Source: CAYQTE01 sp964420285
GTDB lineage: Bacteria; Planctomycetota; Phycisphaerae; Tepidisphaerales; Tepidisphaeraceae
Length of the DNA stretch: 64,000 nucleotides
Direction of reading: 5' to 3'
Assembly (NCBI GenBank): GCA_964420285.1
Contig: CAYQTE010000013.1
Coordinates: forward strand, 22,873 to 86,872
The notes below the pieces were generated by a model. That model searched no databases. It had not been told where the DNA came from and saw only the letters and a list, made by a program, of their open reading frames with translations. Position 1 is the first letter of the stretch, and the number at the start of each line of letters is the position of its first letter. The position numbers and the translations under genes were made by a program. Positions 33,563 through 42,120 of the stretch are shown here, piece by piece.

Positions 33563-36500
33563 ATGCGTCGTTCTCATCGGCCGGTCAGGCTGGAATCGCT
33601 GGAGTCGCGGCGGCTGTTGTCGGCTGCGGCGGAACTTGTGCCGCTGTTGAGCACGGCGGGGACACGTCTGGTCGCGCCGGACATGGTGCCGACCTACCGC
33701 ATCGAAATGGCGGCGGATGGGGCGGATCAGACGGCCGGGCCGTCGGGTTTCTCGCCCAGCCAGATCCGCACCGCGTACGGCATGAATCAGGTGAGCTTCG
33801 GCAGCGTGACCGGAAACGGGGCCGGGCAGACCATCGCGATCATCGACGCCTACAACGATCCCACCATTCAGGCCGATCTGAACGCCTTTGACGCGGCGTT
33901 TGGGCTGGCCAATACGACGCTCACCGTCGTCAACCAAGGCGGCGGGAGCACATTGCCGTCGGTCGATCCGGCCGGGCCGGGCAGCAGCGACTGGGAAGTG
34001 GAGGAGGCCCTGGACGTCGAGTGGGCACATTCCCTGGCGCCGGGGGCGAACATCGTTCTTGTCGAAGCGAACGATTCAAGCCCCAGCAATCTTTTCGCGG
34101 CCGCCAACTTCGCCCGACAGCAGACGGGTGTGTCGGTGGTGTCGATGAGCTTCGGCGGCAATGAGGCGTCGAGCGAGACGCAATACGATTCCATCTTCAC
34201 CACGCCGGCGGGGCATTCCGGCGTGACGTTTATTGCCTCGGCCGGCGATTCCGGCTCGCCGGCGGGATATCCGGCGTATTCGCCCAACGTCCTGGCCATC
34301 GGCGGCACCGGGCTGTCGGTGGATTCGCTGGGGAACTATGTATCCGAGACCGGCTGGAGCGGTTCAGGGGGAGGAATTTCCCAGGTTGAGGCGCAGCCTT
34401 CCTACCAGAGCGGCGTGGTCACGCAATCCACAACAAAGCGCACGGCGCCGGACGTGGCGTTTGATGCCAATCCCAGCAGCGGCGTGTCGGTCTACGATTC
34501 CTACAACAACGGAACATCGCACCCCTGGGAGATCATCGGCGGCACCAGTCTGGGCGCACCAAGCTGGGCCGGGATCATTGCCGTCGCCAACCAGGGCCGT
34601 GCCATCGCCGGCGAGGGAGCGCTGACGTCGAACACCGGCACATTGTCCCTGATCTATTCGGCGCCAACGAGCGATTTCCACGATATCACCAGCGGCAACA
34701 ACGGATTTGCCGCGGGGGTTGGCTACGATCTGGTCACCGGCCGGGGCAGCCCGGTCGCCAATTTGCTGCTTCCCTATCTGGTCAACGGCACGGTTGTGAC
34801 TCCGCCGCCATCACAAGGGCCGACCATCACTTCGATCACCGCCAGCCCGACCAGTGTTCCCGAAGGCGATCAGTTCACACTCACGGCCAATGGCGTCAGC
34901 GATACGGGAGGCACCGGCCTGGTGCTCACGTTCTACGAAGAAAGCAACGGCGCGGCCGGCCTGCAAACCGGCAGCGGCGGAGATTATTCCTTCACGCCGA
35001 TCACCGACGGCAGCACGTCGATCACCCTGAACACCACTGGCGCCACGCCGGGAACCTACACGTTTTACGCGCAACTGACTGATTCGTCAGGCGCTGCCAG
35101 CCCGGCCGGCACCAGCGCGCCAACCACCAGCATCACAGTGACCGCTCCCGGCGGATCGAGCGGCTCGCCGGTGATCGGGAGCATCATCGCCAGCCCCAAT
35201 CCCGTCGTGTCCGGCAATTCCCTGACGCTCACGGCGACGAACATCACCGATCCCGACGTGGACGTCACCGAAGTCATTTTCTATGAAGAGACAAACGGCA
35301 TCCCCGGCCTGCAAACCGGACGGCGCGGCGGCGATTTTTCATTCCGGCCGGTCGGAGCGGCCAGCGGATTCAGCATCCTGCTGGATACCACGGGCGTCAC
35401 CGGATCGCTGACATTCTATGCCCTGGCCGTCGACGCGCTGGGCAACGAAAGCGCCACGGGTACATCAGCTCCTTCCGTCGCGGTTGATATCACCAGCGAC
35501 ACGCCGCCGGACGCGCCCTCGGGTTTGACCGCCTCGGCGATTTCACCCACGCAGATCGACTTGTCGTTTTCGGAGGTCAGTTCCGGCCAGACGGGCTTTA
35601 CCATCGATCGCTCGACAGATCCCACATTCCAGACGTTCACACAGCTTTTCACGATCAACGTCGCCGACGCCACGACGTACGACGACACCGGCCTGACACC
35701 GAATTCGACTTACTACTATCGCGTCGAGGCTTTCAATTCCGCCGGCGACAGCGCCTTCTCGAACACGGCGCACGCAACCACCACCGCGGCAAAACTGGCA
35801 TTTGGCGGCCAACCAACAACCGCGTCGGCCGGGCAATCGCTTGGCGCCGTTGTGGTGGACGTGGAAGACCAGAGCGGAAACGTTCTCGCCGCCGATGACT
35901 CTTCCGTTACGCTTTCGGTCGCCACTGGGCCATCCTCGGCGCTCAATGGAACGCTGACCGTGCAGGCGGTTAATGGCGTGGCGACCTTTGGCGAGTTGAC
36001 CCTGGATATCGCCGGCACATACACGCTGGCGGCAACGGATTCGACCAGTGGGGCGACGGCTGTTGCTTCCGACAGCTTCGTCGTCAATGCCGCGGCGGCG
36101 GCAAGGCTTGCCTGGGCCGTTCAGCCCGGCAACGTGATTACCGGCGACGTCATCAGCCCGGCCGCCGCTGTGCACGTCGAGGATCAATTTGGCAACATTG
36201 TCGCCTCGAACAATTCCACCGTGTCTCTCGGCATCGCCACCGGACCAGCCAGTGCGACCCTTGGCGGCGCTACCGCTGTCGCCGCGATCCAGGGTGTGGC
36301 GACATTCAGCAACCTGTCCCTGGAGCCGGCCGGCGCTTATTCGCTCATTGCGACAGACGGCTCGCTCACCAGCGCCATATCAAGCTCGTTCAACGTTACC
36401 GCTCCGGCCTCCTTCGCGACATTAAGCAACGGCGCCCTGCTCGTTACCTGCACCCCAGGCAACGATACCATCGCGCTGACCACCAGCGGCTCAAGCCTGA

Positions 36501-37294
36501 TTGCCGCACTCAACGGCGTCAATTCATCCCCGATCCCGCTCTCCTCCATCATCTCGATCGACGTGCAGAGCCAGGGGGGCAATGACTTGATTACCCTCGG
36601 CGCCGGCGTTCCCGCCGCCAGCGTCGAGGGTGGCCCCGGTAACGACACGATCCTCGGCGGGGCGGGCAATGACTCGATCCGCGGCGGCGCCGGCGACGAC
36701 CTGATCGCGGTCGGCGACGGCAATAACTTCATCAAAGCCGGCAAAGGCGCCGACACCGTTCAGGCCGGCGCCGGCGACAACACCATCACCTGCGGCAACG
36801 GCAACGACAACATCACCAGCGGCGCCGGCGACAACACGATCACTCTCGGCGATGGCAACGATTCCGTTTATTGCAACGGCGGCAACGACACTGTTGTCGC
36901 AGGCGACGGCCGCAATTTCGTCCAGGGCGGACATGGCACCGACCAGATCACCGTCGGCAACGGCCACAATGTTATCCATGCCGGCAAGGGCAACGACAGA
37001 ATCCAGGCGGGCACCGGCCACAATACTTTCATCCTCCGCGGCGGCAGCGACACCGTCGTCGCCGGGGCGGGCAACGACACGATCCTCGGCGGCAGCGGCA
37101 AAAACGACATCACAACGGCCGGAGCCGATCTGCTCTTTATCCAGGGCGGCGACACAGTCAGCGGCACCGGCAACGACACGATCTGGAGCGGCACTGGCGC
37201 CAGCGCGATCACCGGCGTCCCGGCCGACCAGATTCAACCCGGCCGGCCCGCCGATTGGGCCACGGAGCAGTTGCTCTACGAATCGCGCGTGTAG
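33563..37294 (+). CDS. Sedolisin (S53) protease with Ig/FN3 and RTX-type repeats
   Basis: A 1243-residue exported protein. Residues 7-21 (RPVRLESLESRRLLSA) are the planctomycetal LExRxLLSA motif. Residues ~60-415 form an S53 sedolisin domain: GQTIAIIDAYNDP, SSDWEVEEALDVEWAH (catalytic Glu and Asp), TFIASAGDSGSPAG (oxyanion Asp), and GGTSLGAPSWAG (catalytic Ser). Two near-repeats of an Ig-like unit (SITASPTSVPEGD... and SIIASPNPVVSGN...) follow, then an FN3 domain (PPDAPSGLTASAISPTQIDL), two further near-identical ~100-residue units (AKLAFGGQPTTAS...), and hemolysin-type GGxGxD/N repeats (GGPGNDTILGGAGNDSIRGG and on) from residue ~1030. It probably acts at the surface or in the medium. TAGAAT lies 10 nt before the ATG. 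Confidence 0.9.
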   Translation: MRRSHRPVRLESLESRRLLSAAAELVPLLSTAGTRLVAPDMVPTYRIEMAADGADQTAGPSGFSPSQIRTAYGMNQVSFGSVTGNGAGQTIAIIDAYNDPTIQADLNAFDAAFGLANTTLTVVNQGGGSTLPSVDPAGPGSSDWEVEEALDVEWAHSLAPGANIVLVEANDSSPSNLFAAANFARQQTGVSVVSMSFGGNEASSETQYDSIFTTPAGHSGVTFIASAGDSGSPAGYPAYSPNVLAIGGTGLSVDSLGNYVSETGWSGSGGGISQVEAQPSYQSGVVTQSTTKRTAPDVAFDANPSSGVSVYDSYNNGTSHPWEIIGGTSLGAPSWAGIIAVANQGRAIAGEGALTSNTGTLSLIYSAPTSDFHDITSGNNGFAAGVGYDLVTGRGSPVANLLLPYLVNGTVVTPPPSQGPTITSITASPTSVPEGDQFTLTANGVSDTGGTGLVLTFYEESNGAAGLQTGSGGDYSFTPITDGSTSITLNTTGATPGTYTFYAQLTDSSGAASPAGTSAPTTSITVTAPGGSSGSPVIGSIIASPNPVVSGNSLTLTATNITDPDVDVTEVIFYEETNGIPGLQTGRRGGDFSFRPVGAASGFSILLDTTGVTGSLTFYALAVDALGNESATGTSAPSVAVDITSDTPPDAPSGLTASAISPTQIDLSFSEVSSGQTGFTIDRSTDPTFQTFTQLFTINVADATTYDDTGLTPNSTYYYRVEAFNSAGDSAFSNTAHATTTAAKLAFGGQPTTASAGQSLGAVVVDVEDQSGNVLAADDSSVTLSVATGPSSALNGTLTVQAVNGVATFGELTLDIAGTYTLAATDSTSGATAVASDSFVVNAAAAARLAWAVQPGNVITGDVISPAAAVHVEDQFGNIVASNNSTVSLGIATGPASATLGGATAVAAIQGVATFSNLSLEPAGAYSLIATDGSLTSAISSSFNVTAPASFATLSNGALLVTCTPGNDTIALTTSGSSLIAALNGVNSSPIPLSSIISIDVQSQGGNDLITLGAGVPAASVEGGPGNDTILGGAGNDSIRGGAGDDLIAVGDGNNFIKAGKGADTVQAGAGDNTITCGNGNDNITSGAGDNTITLGDGNDSVYCNGGNDTVVAGDGRNFVQGGHGTDQITVGNGHNVIHAGKGNDRIQAGTGHNTFILRGGSDTVVAGAGNDTILGGSGKNDITTAGADLLFIQGGDTVSGTGNDTIWSGTGASAITGVPADQIQPGRPADWATEQLLYESRV

Positions 37295-37429
37295 AACGGC
37301 GGCGCTGGCAACGATAGCGTCGCCTCGATCGTCAATCGCCCGACACCGACCCCTGCGATTCCAGCCAATCGCCGGCAATCCGCGTATCCGAAAAGAGCGT
37401 ACATGCCGAGCCACCGCTCGACGGCCGTG

Positions 37430-38080
37430 TCACCCCGGCGGCAACGCCTCCGGCGGCGGGTCGGTTGGCGGCGGCTGCAAATCCCTCCCCGGCGGCCCGT
37501 CGCGAGTCTTGTCGAGCGGAATCGGCGTCCCGCATTCGGGGCAGCGAACGCCCGACACACGCAAGTCATACCCGCAACGTGTGCAAAATCCCGGAGTTGG
37601 CCGACGTACGCGCGATAGCCACACAACTAGAGTTGAAACTGCAGCTAGGAACCACTGGGGTACGGCAAATGCTCGGATGCCCACCGTGTAGAAGCCATCA
37701 ACGTGCCTCGTGTAGTCCTGCGCAACGACTGCAAATCCGAACAGTCTATGTCCTTCCACGTCGTCGATGTCGCTGGCGTCGGATCCATAAGACGCGCCCC
37801 AGTTCGCGTAATAATGCCCCGCGATGCCGCTGGAATTCCGCCACGGGTCGGTAATAGCGGCGAAATATATCTCGGACCGAATGGCGTACACGCCGTATTC
37901 CGATCCCTGTCTGCCGTGTTCAACCTCACCGCTCATTCCCAACAGGGAGTTCGCGAACATCAGGATGCATGCTGCGACGCACACGACAAGGGCCGAAAGC
38001 CCCACGAATTGCCGGAACAGGACGATTGCGGGGCTCCGCGGCTCGCCCGGCTTCCAAGGAATCTCAGGGGGTGTTTCCAT
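37430..38080 (-). CDS. Membrane protein with C-terminal CGYDLR zinc ribbon
   Basis: A 216-residue protein with two membrane helices (LSALVVCVAACILMFANSLLG; PQWFLAAVSTLVVWL) enclosing an extracytoplasmic region (AIRSEIYFAAITDPWRNSSG). The C-terminus is the zinc ribbon FCTRCGYDLRVSGVRCPECG and a proline-rich tail. It is of the same build as the protein at 46492-47100. The start is ATG 38080 (METPPEIPW). Function unknown; the ribbon may bind a partner protein or metal. Confidence 0.72.
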   Translation of the reverse strand: METPPEIPWKPGEPRSPAIVLFRQFVGLSALVVCVAACILMFANSLLGMSGEVEHGRQGSEYGVYAIRSEIYFAAITDPWRNSSGIAGHYYANWGASYGSDASDIDDVEGHRLFGFAVVAQDYTRHVDGFYTVGIRAFAVPQWFLAAVSTLVVWLSRVRRPTPGFCTRCGYDLRVSGVRCPECGTPIPLDKTRDGPPGRDLQPPPTDPPPEALPPG

Positions 38081-38435
38081 GGTGCAATGGGCCTCACAAC
38101 AGACGTGCCGCAACCCGGCTAGACAACTAACATAAACTATCGACTAATAGCGTCTTAGGTCTCGCGAAAAACCAGCGACATTGCGCTATCAGGGCCAGTT
38201 CCACGGCGGAGGATACGTTTTTACCGGCCCCTTGTTGATTGAGGCTCCTTGCAATGGATCCGCCGTGGGCACGTAGGCGGATCGAAATAAAGGTCCCGCG
38301 AACCGTTAGATGCCTTTCCCACTCGGACCCGTGCGTTTGCGCCATCCGACCGGGCGGCCGCGGGGTCGCGGGGACTGCTCCAGGCCCTCCGGCGACAGCC
38401 GTCTGTTCGACCCACGCCGCGCGACCCACCGGACG

Positions 38436-39120
38436 GTTGCGCTTGATCGCATCGCTCCCGGAGGATTCGTCTATCACGTGGTCAGCCGCGCCAACGGCCG
38501 GCGGCGGCTCTTGGGCAGGGACGACGACTTTCTCGCCTTTTGCAATGTCTTGCTCCCGGCCCATGCCCGCCATTCTATCCGGATTCCGGGCTGGTGTCTC
38601 ATGTTCGACCACTGGCATTTTGTCGGGGAGTGCCAGAATTCCCGGGCGAGCGTAAGTCCATGCGGGACCACCTTTTATTCCCTCTCCCTGTACCCAGGGG
38701 GAGGGTTGGGTGGGGGTTGACCGCTGCGGCGTTCGTCGCGGCTTCGACCTGGCAGAGCCACCGGCGAAGAACCCCCACCTCAATCCTCCCCCTGAGTACA
38801 GGGAGAGGAGGTAAAGACGCCATTCCCGGAAAATCGGGCACACTCTTTTGTCGTCCACCCCCGCCGCGACGGCGAGGTTTGGCGCTTCTACGGAACCTGC
38901 TTAAGCGACTGGCCGATCGACCCGCCGGGGAACTGGGTCCAACTGGTGAATCGCTCGCAAACCGATCTGGAGGTCGAAGCGATCCGGACGGCCGGCGCGG
39001 CGCGGCCGGCCGCTGGGGAGCGATGCGTGGGTGGCGCGGGTTGTGTCGCGCTACGGATTGCAAAGCACTCTCCGCCCGCGCGGCGGCCAGCCCGGCCGAA
39101 ACGCGGACAGAGCCCGCTGA
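38436..39120 (+). pseudogene. Broken REP-associated tyrosine transposase (RAYT, Y1_Tnp family)
   Basis: Two pieces of a RAYT gene. The 5' piece, 38451-38624, reads IAPGGFVYHVVSRANGRRRL, then DDDFLAFCNVLL and IPGWCLMFDHWHFV, ending with the HUH-like HWH motif. Family A copy 3 begins immediately afterwards (38625). After it (from 38854) the 3' piece reads RRDGEVWRFYGTCLSDWPID, PPGNWVQLVNRSQTDLEVEA, then after a frameshift GSDAWVARVVSRYGLQSTLR and stops at 39120. The roughly 80 residues between, which would carry the catalytic tyrosine, are missing. RAYTs mobilise REP-type palindromes, so family A is a likely substrate of this lineage of enzyme. It is certainly inactive here. Confidence 0.85.
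38625..38846. repeat. Family A palindromic repeat, copy 3
   Basis: The inner stem is CCTCTCCCTGTACCCAGGGG with CCCCTGAGTACAGGGAGAGG; the outer arms are partly kept (GGGAGTGCCAGAATTCCCGG and TTCCCGGAAAATCGGGCACA). The loop GCGGCGTTCGTCGCGGCTTC is nearly identical to that of copy 4. It sits inside the broken RAYT gene. Confidence 0.9.
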
Positions 39121-39177
39121 ATGGTCGTGTCCCCTGCAGTTACCTCGATCCTGCATCCGCGCAGGCACGTGCATCGG

Positions 39178-39753
39178 TCATGGTGGTTGTGGCGGGTTCT
39201 CATAGCCGGTCGCGGGAACGGCGTCCTTGTCGAGACCGAGGCGGTGCGCCTCGACGGAGACTTTCATCGCACGGTCGTACGCCTCCTTCTTGGATTCCGG
39301 AATGCACTGGACCGTGTCATGCGCAAATCGGAGCCATATAGTCCCTGTCCATGTTCCAATATCCGCAATTTGGGTCGCTACCGCGACCTCCTGTTGATGT
39401 TTGGCGCCGTCGTCCGTTGTCCATTTGACGATGACGTTGTCGGGAATTGGATCCATCCCATAGGATTCCGTGCTACCAACTAGCTCATTCGGATCCCGTG
39501 CAGGACGCATACCGTGCGGCCCGGAAATAAGAATGCCGGGCTTTGCCGCATCTTCCAGAGTCACGTGGTCAATGATTCCGCTCGTCACGTCTATCATGCC
39601 CCAGCTATACGGCGGATTTCGGACTTTGTAGGGCCCCGAATTCGTGCAGCCGCCCGACAACAGCAGGGCGACCAACACGGTCGCTCGCACGATGAGCGCT
39701 TGATGTGCCTTCGTGGGAAGTGAAACGGTGATTCCACCAGTTTGTGGACACAT
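39178..39753 (-). CDS. Lipoprotein, conserved hypothetical
   Basis: A 191-residue lipoprotein: hydrophobic N-terminal segment ALIVRATVLVALLLSGGC with a lipobox (LSGGC, Cys at about residue 36). The mature part (GPYKVRNPPYSWGMIDVT, PDNVIVKWTTDDGAKHQQEV, TGTIWLRFAHDTVQCIPESK) is a small globular domain; similar layout occurs in DUF2931/DUF3304-type lipoproteins, but I only suggest this. The first ATG (39753) is used; a GTG nine codons downstream is possible. It lies beside the RAYT remnant. Confidence 0.65.
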   Translation of the reverse strand: MCPQTGGITVSLPTKAHQALIVRATVLVALLLSGGCTNSGPYKVRNPPYSWGMIDVTSGIIDHVTLEDAAKPGILISGPHGMRPARDPNELVGSTESYGMDPIPDNVIVKWTTDDGAKHQQEVAVATQIADIGTWTGTIWLRFAHDTVQCIPESKKEAYDRAMKVSVEAHRLGLDKDAVPATGYENPPQPP

Positions 39754-40029
39754 TTGTAGTCATCTCTTTCTGATCGCCCGCGGGTCTGTCGGCGCTCGGG
39801 AGTCTGGGACGACGGGACGGGAAGGGGGAGATGGGGCGAATGGTTTCCATATCTTTTCCCGCCGGACTCCGCCAGAACCGGCCGGAGCGAGGCTGTTGTC
39901 GAAACCTCGCCGGTATTTTACGCGGCATTTCGTATCGTGCAAGATAAATCCGGCGATCCTCGCATGGCGGAGGAGGGGACAAGGGATGGCGCATCAGGCT
40001 CCCGACGCCGGCGGCCGAGGCACGGCCGG

Positions 40030-40705
40030 ACATGGAGATTTTTCTCTTGCAAACCATCCTTTGTTCGTATAACGTAAGGGTGGCTGTAACGGACAATGGA
40101 TAAGGAAGACGGGTTGACATGCACGTCTGGCGATGTCCCATACCCCTGGAATGGGACACGGCTGGGACAGGGCGAAAAATGGCGTTCGGGGGCTGGGAAT
40201 GCGGATTTTGGCCTGGAAAAGGACAAATTGACGCAGGCACCCCCCACCCGGGGGATGGGACATTGTGGGACATGCAAGGGGCAATGGATAATGGACAGTT
40301 GACAATGGATAACGCGAAACGGGCGGCGGATTGTCGCTCTACTGTCTACTTTCCACTTTCTACCCTCTCGGCCGCAGGCCGCCCCCCACCCCCCCCTCTG
40401 TTGCATTCTGTTTCATTCTGTTGCGGAAGAAGCTGTGAAGAGGGGGAGCCGGGGAGCAGCGGAGACGGCCATACTGGCACGTTCGGCATTGGCATTATTG
40501 CCTTCTTGGCGCTCTTGGCGCCTCGGCGGTTCAATTTCCCGCGCGCCCAGACGGTACGAAATGCGCCTTGGGCGCGCCAAGTTCAGACTTTTACAGGCGA
40601 AGTTCGAACTTTTTGGCCACTTTTTGAGCGTTTTTTCGACGCAGTTGGGGGGCGAAACCGCGATATTCGGCTGGAAACGGGGGTGCGTCGGAGCGTCATC
40701 GGATG
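40030..40705 (+). repeat. Family B element, full copy 3, in a 1.1-kb gene-free stretch
   Basis: Order on the plus strand: head GAGATTTTTCTCTTGCAAAC with TTGTTCGTATAACG; ACGGACAATGGATAAGG and, later, CAATGGATAATGGACAGTTG; C tract GCCCCCCACCCCCCCCTCTG (40381-40401); TTGCATTCTGTTTCATTCTG with GCGGAAGAAG; GGGGAGCCGGGGAGC; then CCGCGCGCCCAGACGGTACG, GGGCGCGCCAAGTTCAGACT and CCGCGATATTCGGCTGGAAA. Inside (about 40130-40270) a nested inverted pair ATGTCCCATACCCC / GGGGGATGGGACAT is also present. The gap 39754-40886 holds no gene; 39754-40029 shows nothing. Confidence 0.83.
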
Positions 40706-40874
40706 CCGCTTTTGACGCAACTCCCGAATGGACAATTGGATAGGCGAAAGACTCCGGATTCGAAGATCTGCCGCAAGATGGTCGCGGCGGCGGTTGGGCG
40801 CGCGGCGGAATCTACGGGCGCACTCGATCTGGCTGAATGTACTCGTTCGGCGTGATGCAAACGCTGTCGGCAGG

Positions 40875-40880
40875 TAAGAT
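40875..40880 (+). promoter_or_regulatory. -10 hexamer TAAGAT, leaderless arrangement
   Basis: TAAGAT ends exactly 6 nt before ATG 40887 and no ribosome-binding site lies between them. Confidence 0.45.
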
Positions 40881-40886
40881 GCGCCT

Positions 40887-41849
40887 ATGGCGACTCTCGG
40901 TCAGGTTCCTTATGTGGTGCGGAAGGTCGGACTTTGGCCCTTTTCAAAGCGCGTCTGGCAGCAGGTTCAGGAAGACCAGATTCTGGTTTGGGCGTCGGCC
41001 CTGGCGTATTCGTGGCTGTTCGCGATTTTCCCCTTCCTGATCTTCCTGCTGACCCTTGTCCCTTATCTGCCTGCGACTTTCCGCACCAACGCCATCCAGC
41101 AGATCAACCACGCCATCCGCCAAGCGTTCCCTTCCGAAGGCGCCAGCACCATTCTCGGCAATGTCGACGACGTCATCGCCAATATCAGAAGCACGATCAA
41201 CAACACGCACGGCGGGTTGCTCAGCCTCGGCCTGGTTCTGACCCTCTTCTCCGCCAGTGGCGGCATGTCCATGACCATGTACGCCCTGGATCGCTGCTAC
41301 GACATTCGCAGGGGCCGGCCGTTCTATCGGCAGCGACCGCTGGCAATGATCTTGACCATCGTCGTGATCATCATGATCGTCGCCGTTCTCGTATTGCTGC
41401 CGATCGGATCGTATGTGATTGAGTGGATTATCGCCTGGATTCCGGACATGGAGCATTTGAGGCTGCCGTTCCACATTCTGCGACTATCCCTGTCACTGAT
41501 CCTGATGTTTGGGGTGATGGCGATCGTGTATTATTTCGGCCCGTCGGATCGCCAGCCGTTCCATTTCATCAGCCCAGGGGCGATATTCAGCATCGTGGTC
41601 TGGATGTTGCTCGGATTGGTCGTGCGTCTCTACATCAACGAATTCAGCCATTACGACAAGACCTACGGCGCCGTCGGCGGCGTGGCCATCCTGCTCTTTG
41701 TGCTCTACATCGACGCCGTCGTGTTGCTCATAGGCGCCGAGATCAACAGCGAAATCGACTTTGCCGTGCAGCCTCCGCCGCCCAGCACGATCAACCCAGC
41801 GCCGGCCGGCGATCAGGTGGAGAGTGCCCGATTTCCCGGGCGAGTGTAA
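40887..41849 (+). CDS. YihY/BrkB-family inner-membrane protein
   Basis: A 320-residue protein with six membrane helices in the YihY (UPF0761) pattern: ILVWASALAYSWLFAIFPFLIFLLTL, then LFSASGGMSMTMYALDRCYDI, and the C-terminal block ARLY/TYGAVGGVAILLFVLYIDAVVLLIGAEINSEID (key part AVGGVAILLFVLYID). The physiological role of the family is unclear. The last residues (ESARFPGRV) and the stop codon are supplied by family A copy 4, which begins at 41820, so the natural C-terminus was probably different. Confidence 0.88.
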   Translation: MATLGQVPYVVRKVGLWPFSKRVWQQVQEDQILVWASALAYSWLFAIFPFLIFLLTLVPYLPATFRTNAIQQINHAIRQAFPSEGASTILGNVDDVIANIRSTINNTHGGLLSLGLVLTLFSASGGMSMTMYALDRCYDIRRGRPFYRQRPLAMILTIVVIIMIVAVLVLLPIGSYVIEWIIAWIPDMEHLRLPFHILRLSLSLILMFGVMAIVYYFGPSDRQPFHFISPGAIFSIVVWMLLGLVVRLYINEFSHYDKTYGAVGGVAILLFVLYIDAVVLLIGAEINSEIDFAVQPPPPSTINPAPAGDQVESARFPGRV

Positions 41850-42039
41850 ATCCATGTGGGACCGCCTTCTATTCCCCTCTCCCTGTACCCAGGGGGAGGG
41901 TTGGGTGGGGGTTGACCGCTGCGGCGTTCGTCGCGGCTTCGACCTGGCAGAGCCACTGGCGAAGAACCCCCACCTTTGTCCTCCCCCTGAGTACATGGGG
42001 AGGAGGAAGTGGCGGTTGCCCGGAAGTTCGGGCACTCTC
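41820..42039. repeat. Family A palindromic repeat, copy 4
   Basis: The outer arms are GAGAGTGCCCGATTTCCCGG and CCGGAAGTTCGGGCACTCTC. The inner stem is CCTCTCCCTGTACCCAGGGG with CCCCTGAGTACATGGGGAGG, slightly imperfect. It overlaps the 3' end of the YihY gene by 30 bp and otherwise fills the gap up to the esterase gene. Confidence 0.9.
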
Positions 42040-42120
42040 GTCCAGTGGCGCCGCGGGTGGTGACGTGACTTTCGCGGCGATTGGCAGATAATGGAGCGTC
42101 CAAATCAACTGGAGACTCAC

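Noticed and set aside
38540..39205. 221-residue plus-strand ORF as an intact gene
   Set aside because: It mixes frames of a broken RAYT gene and a palindromic repeat; only the pieces match a known family.
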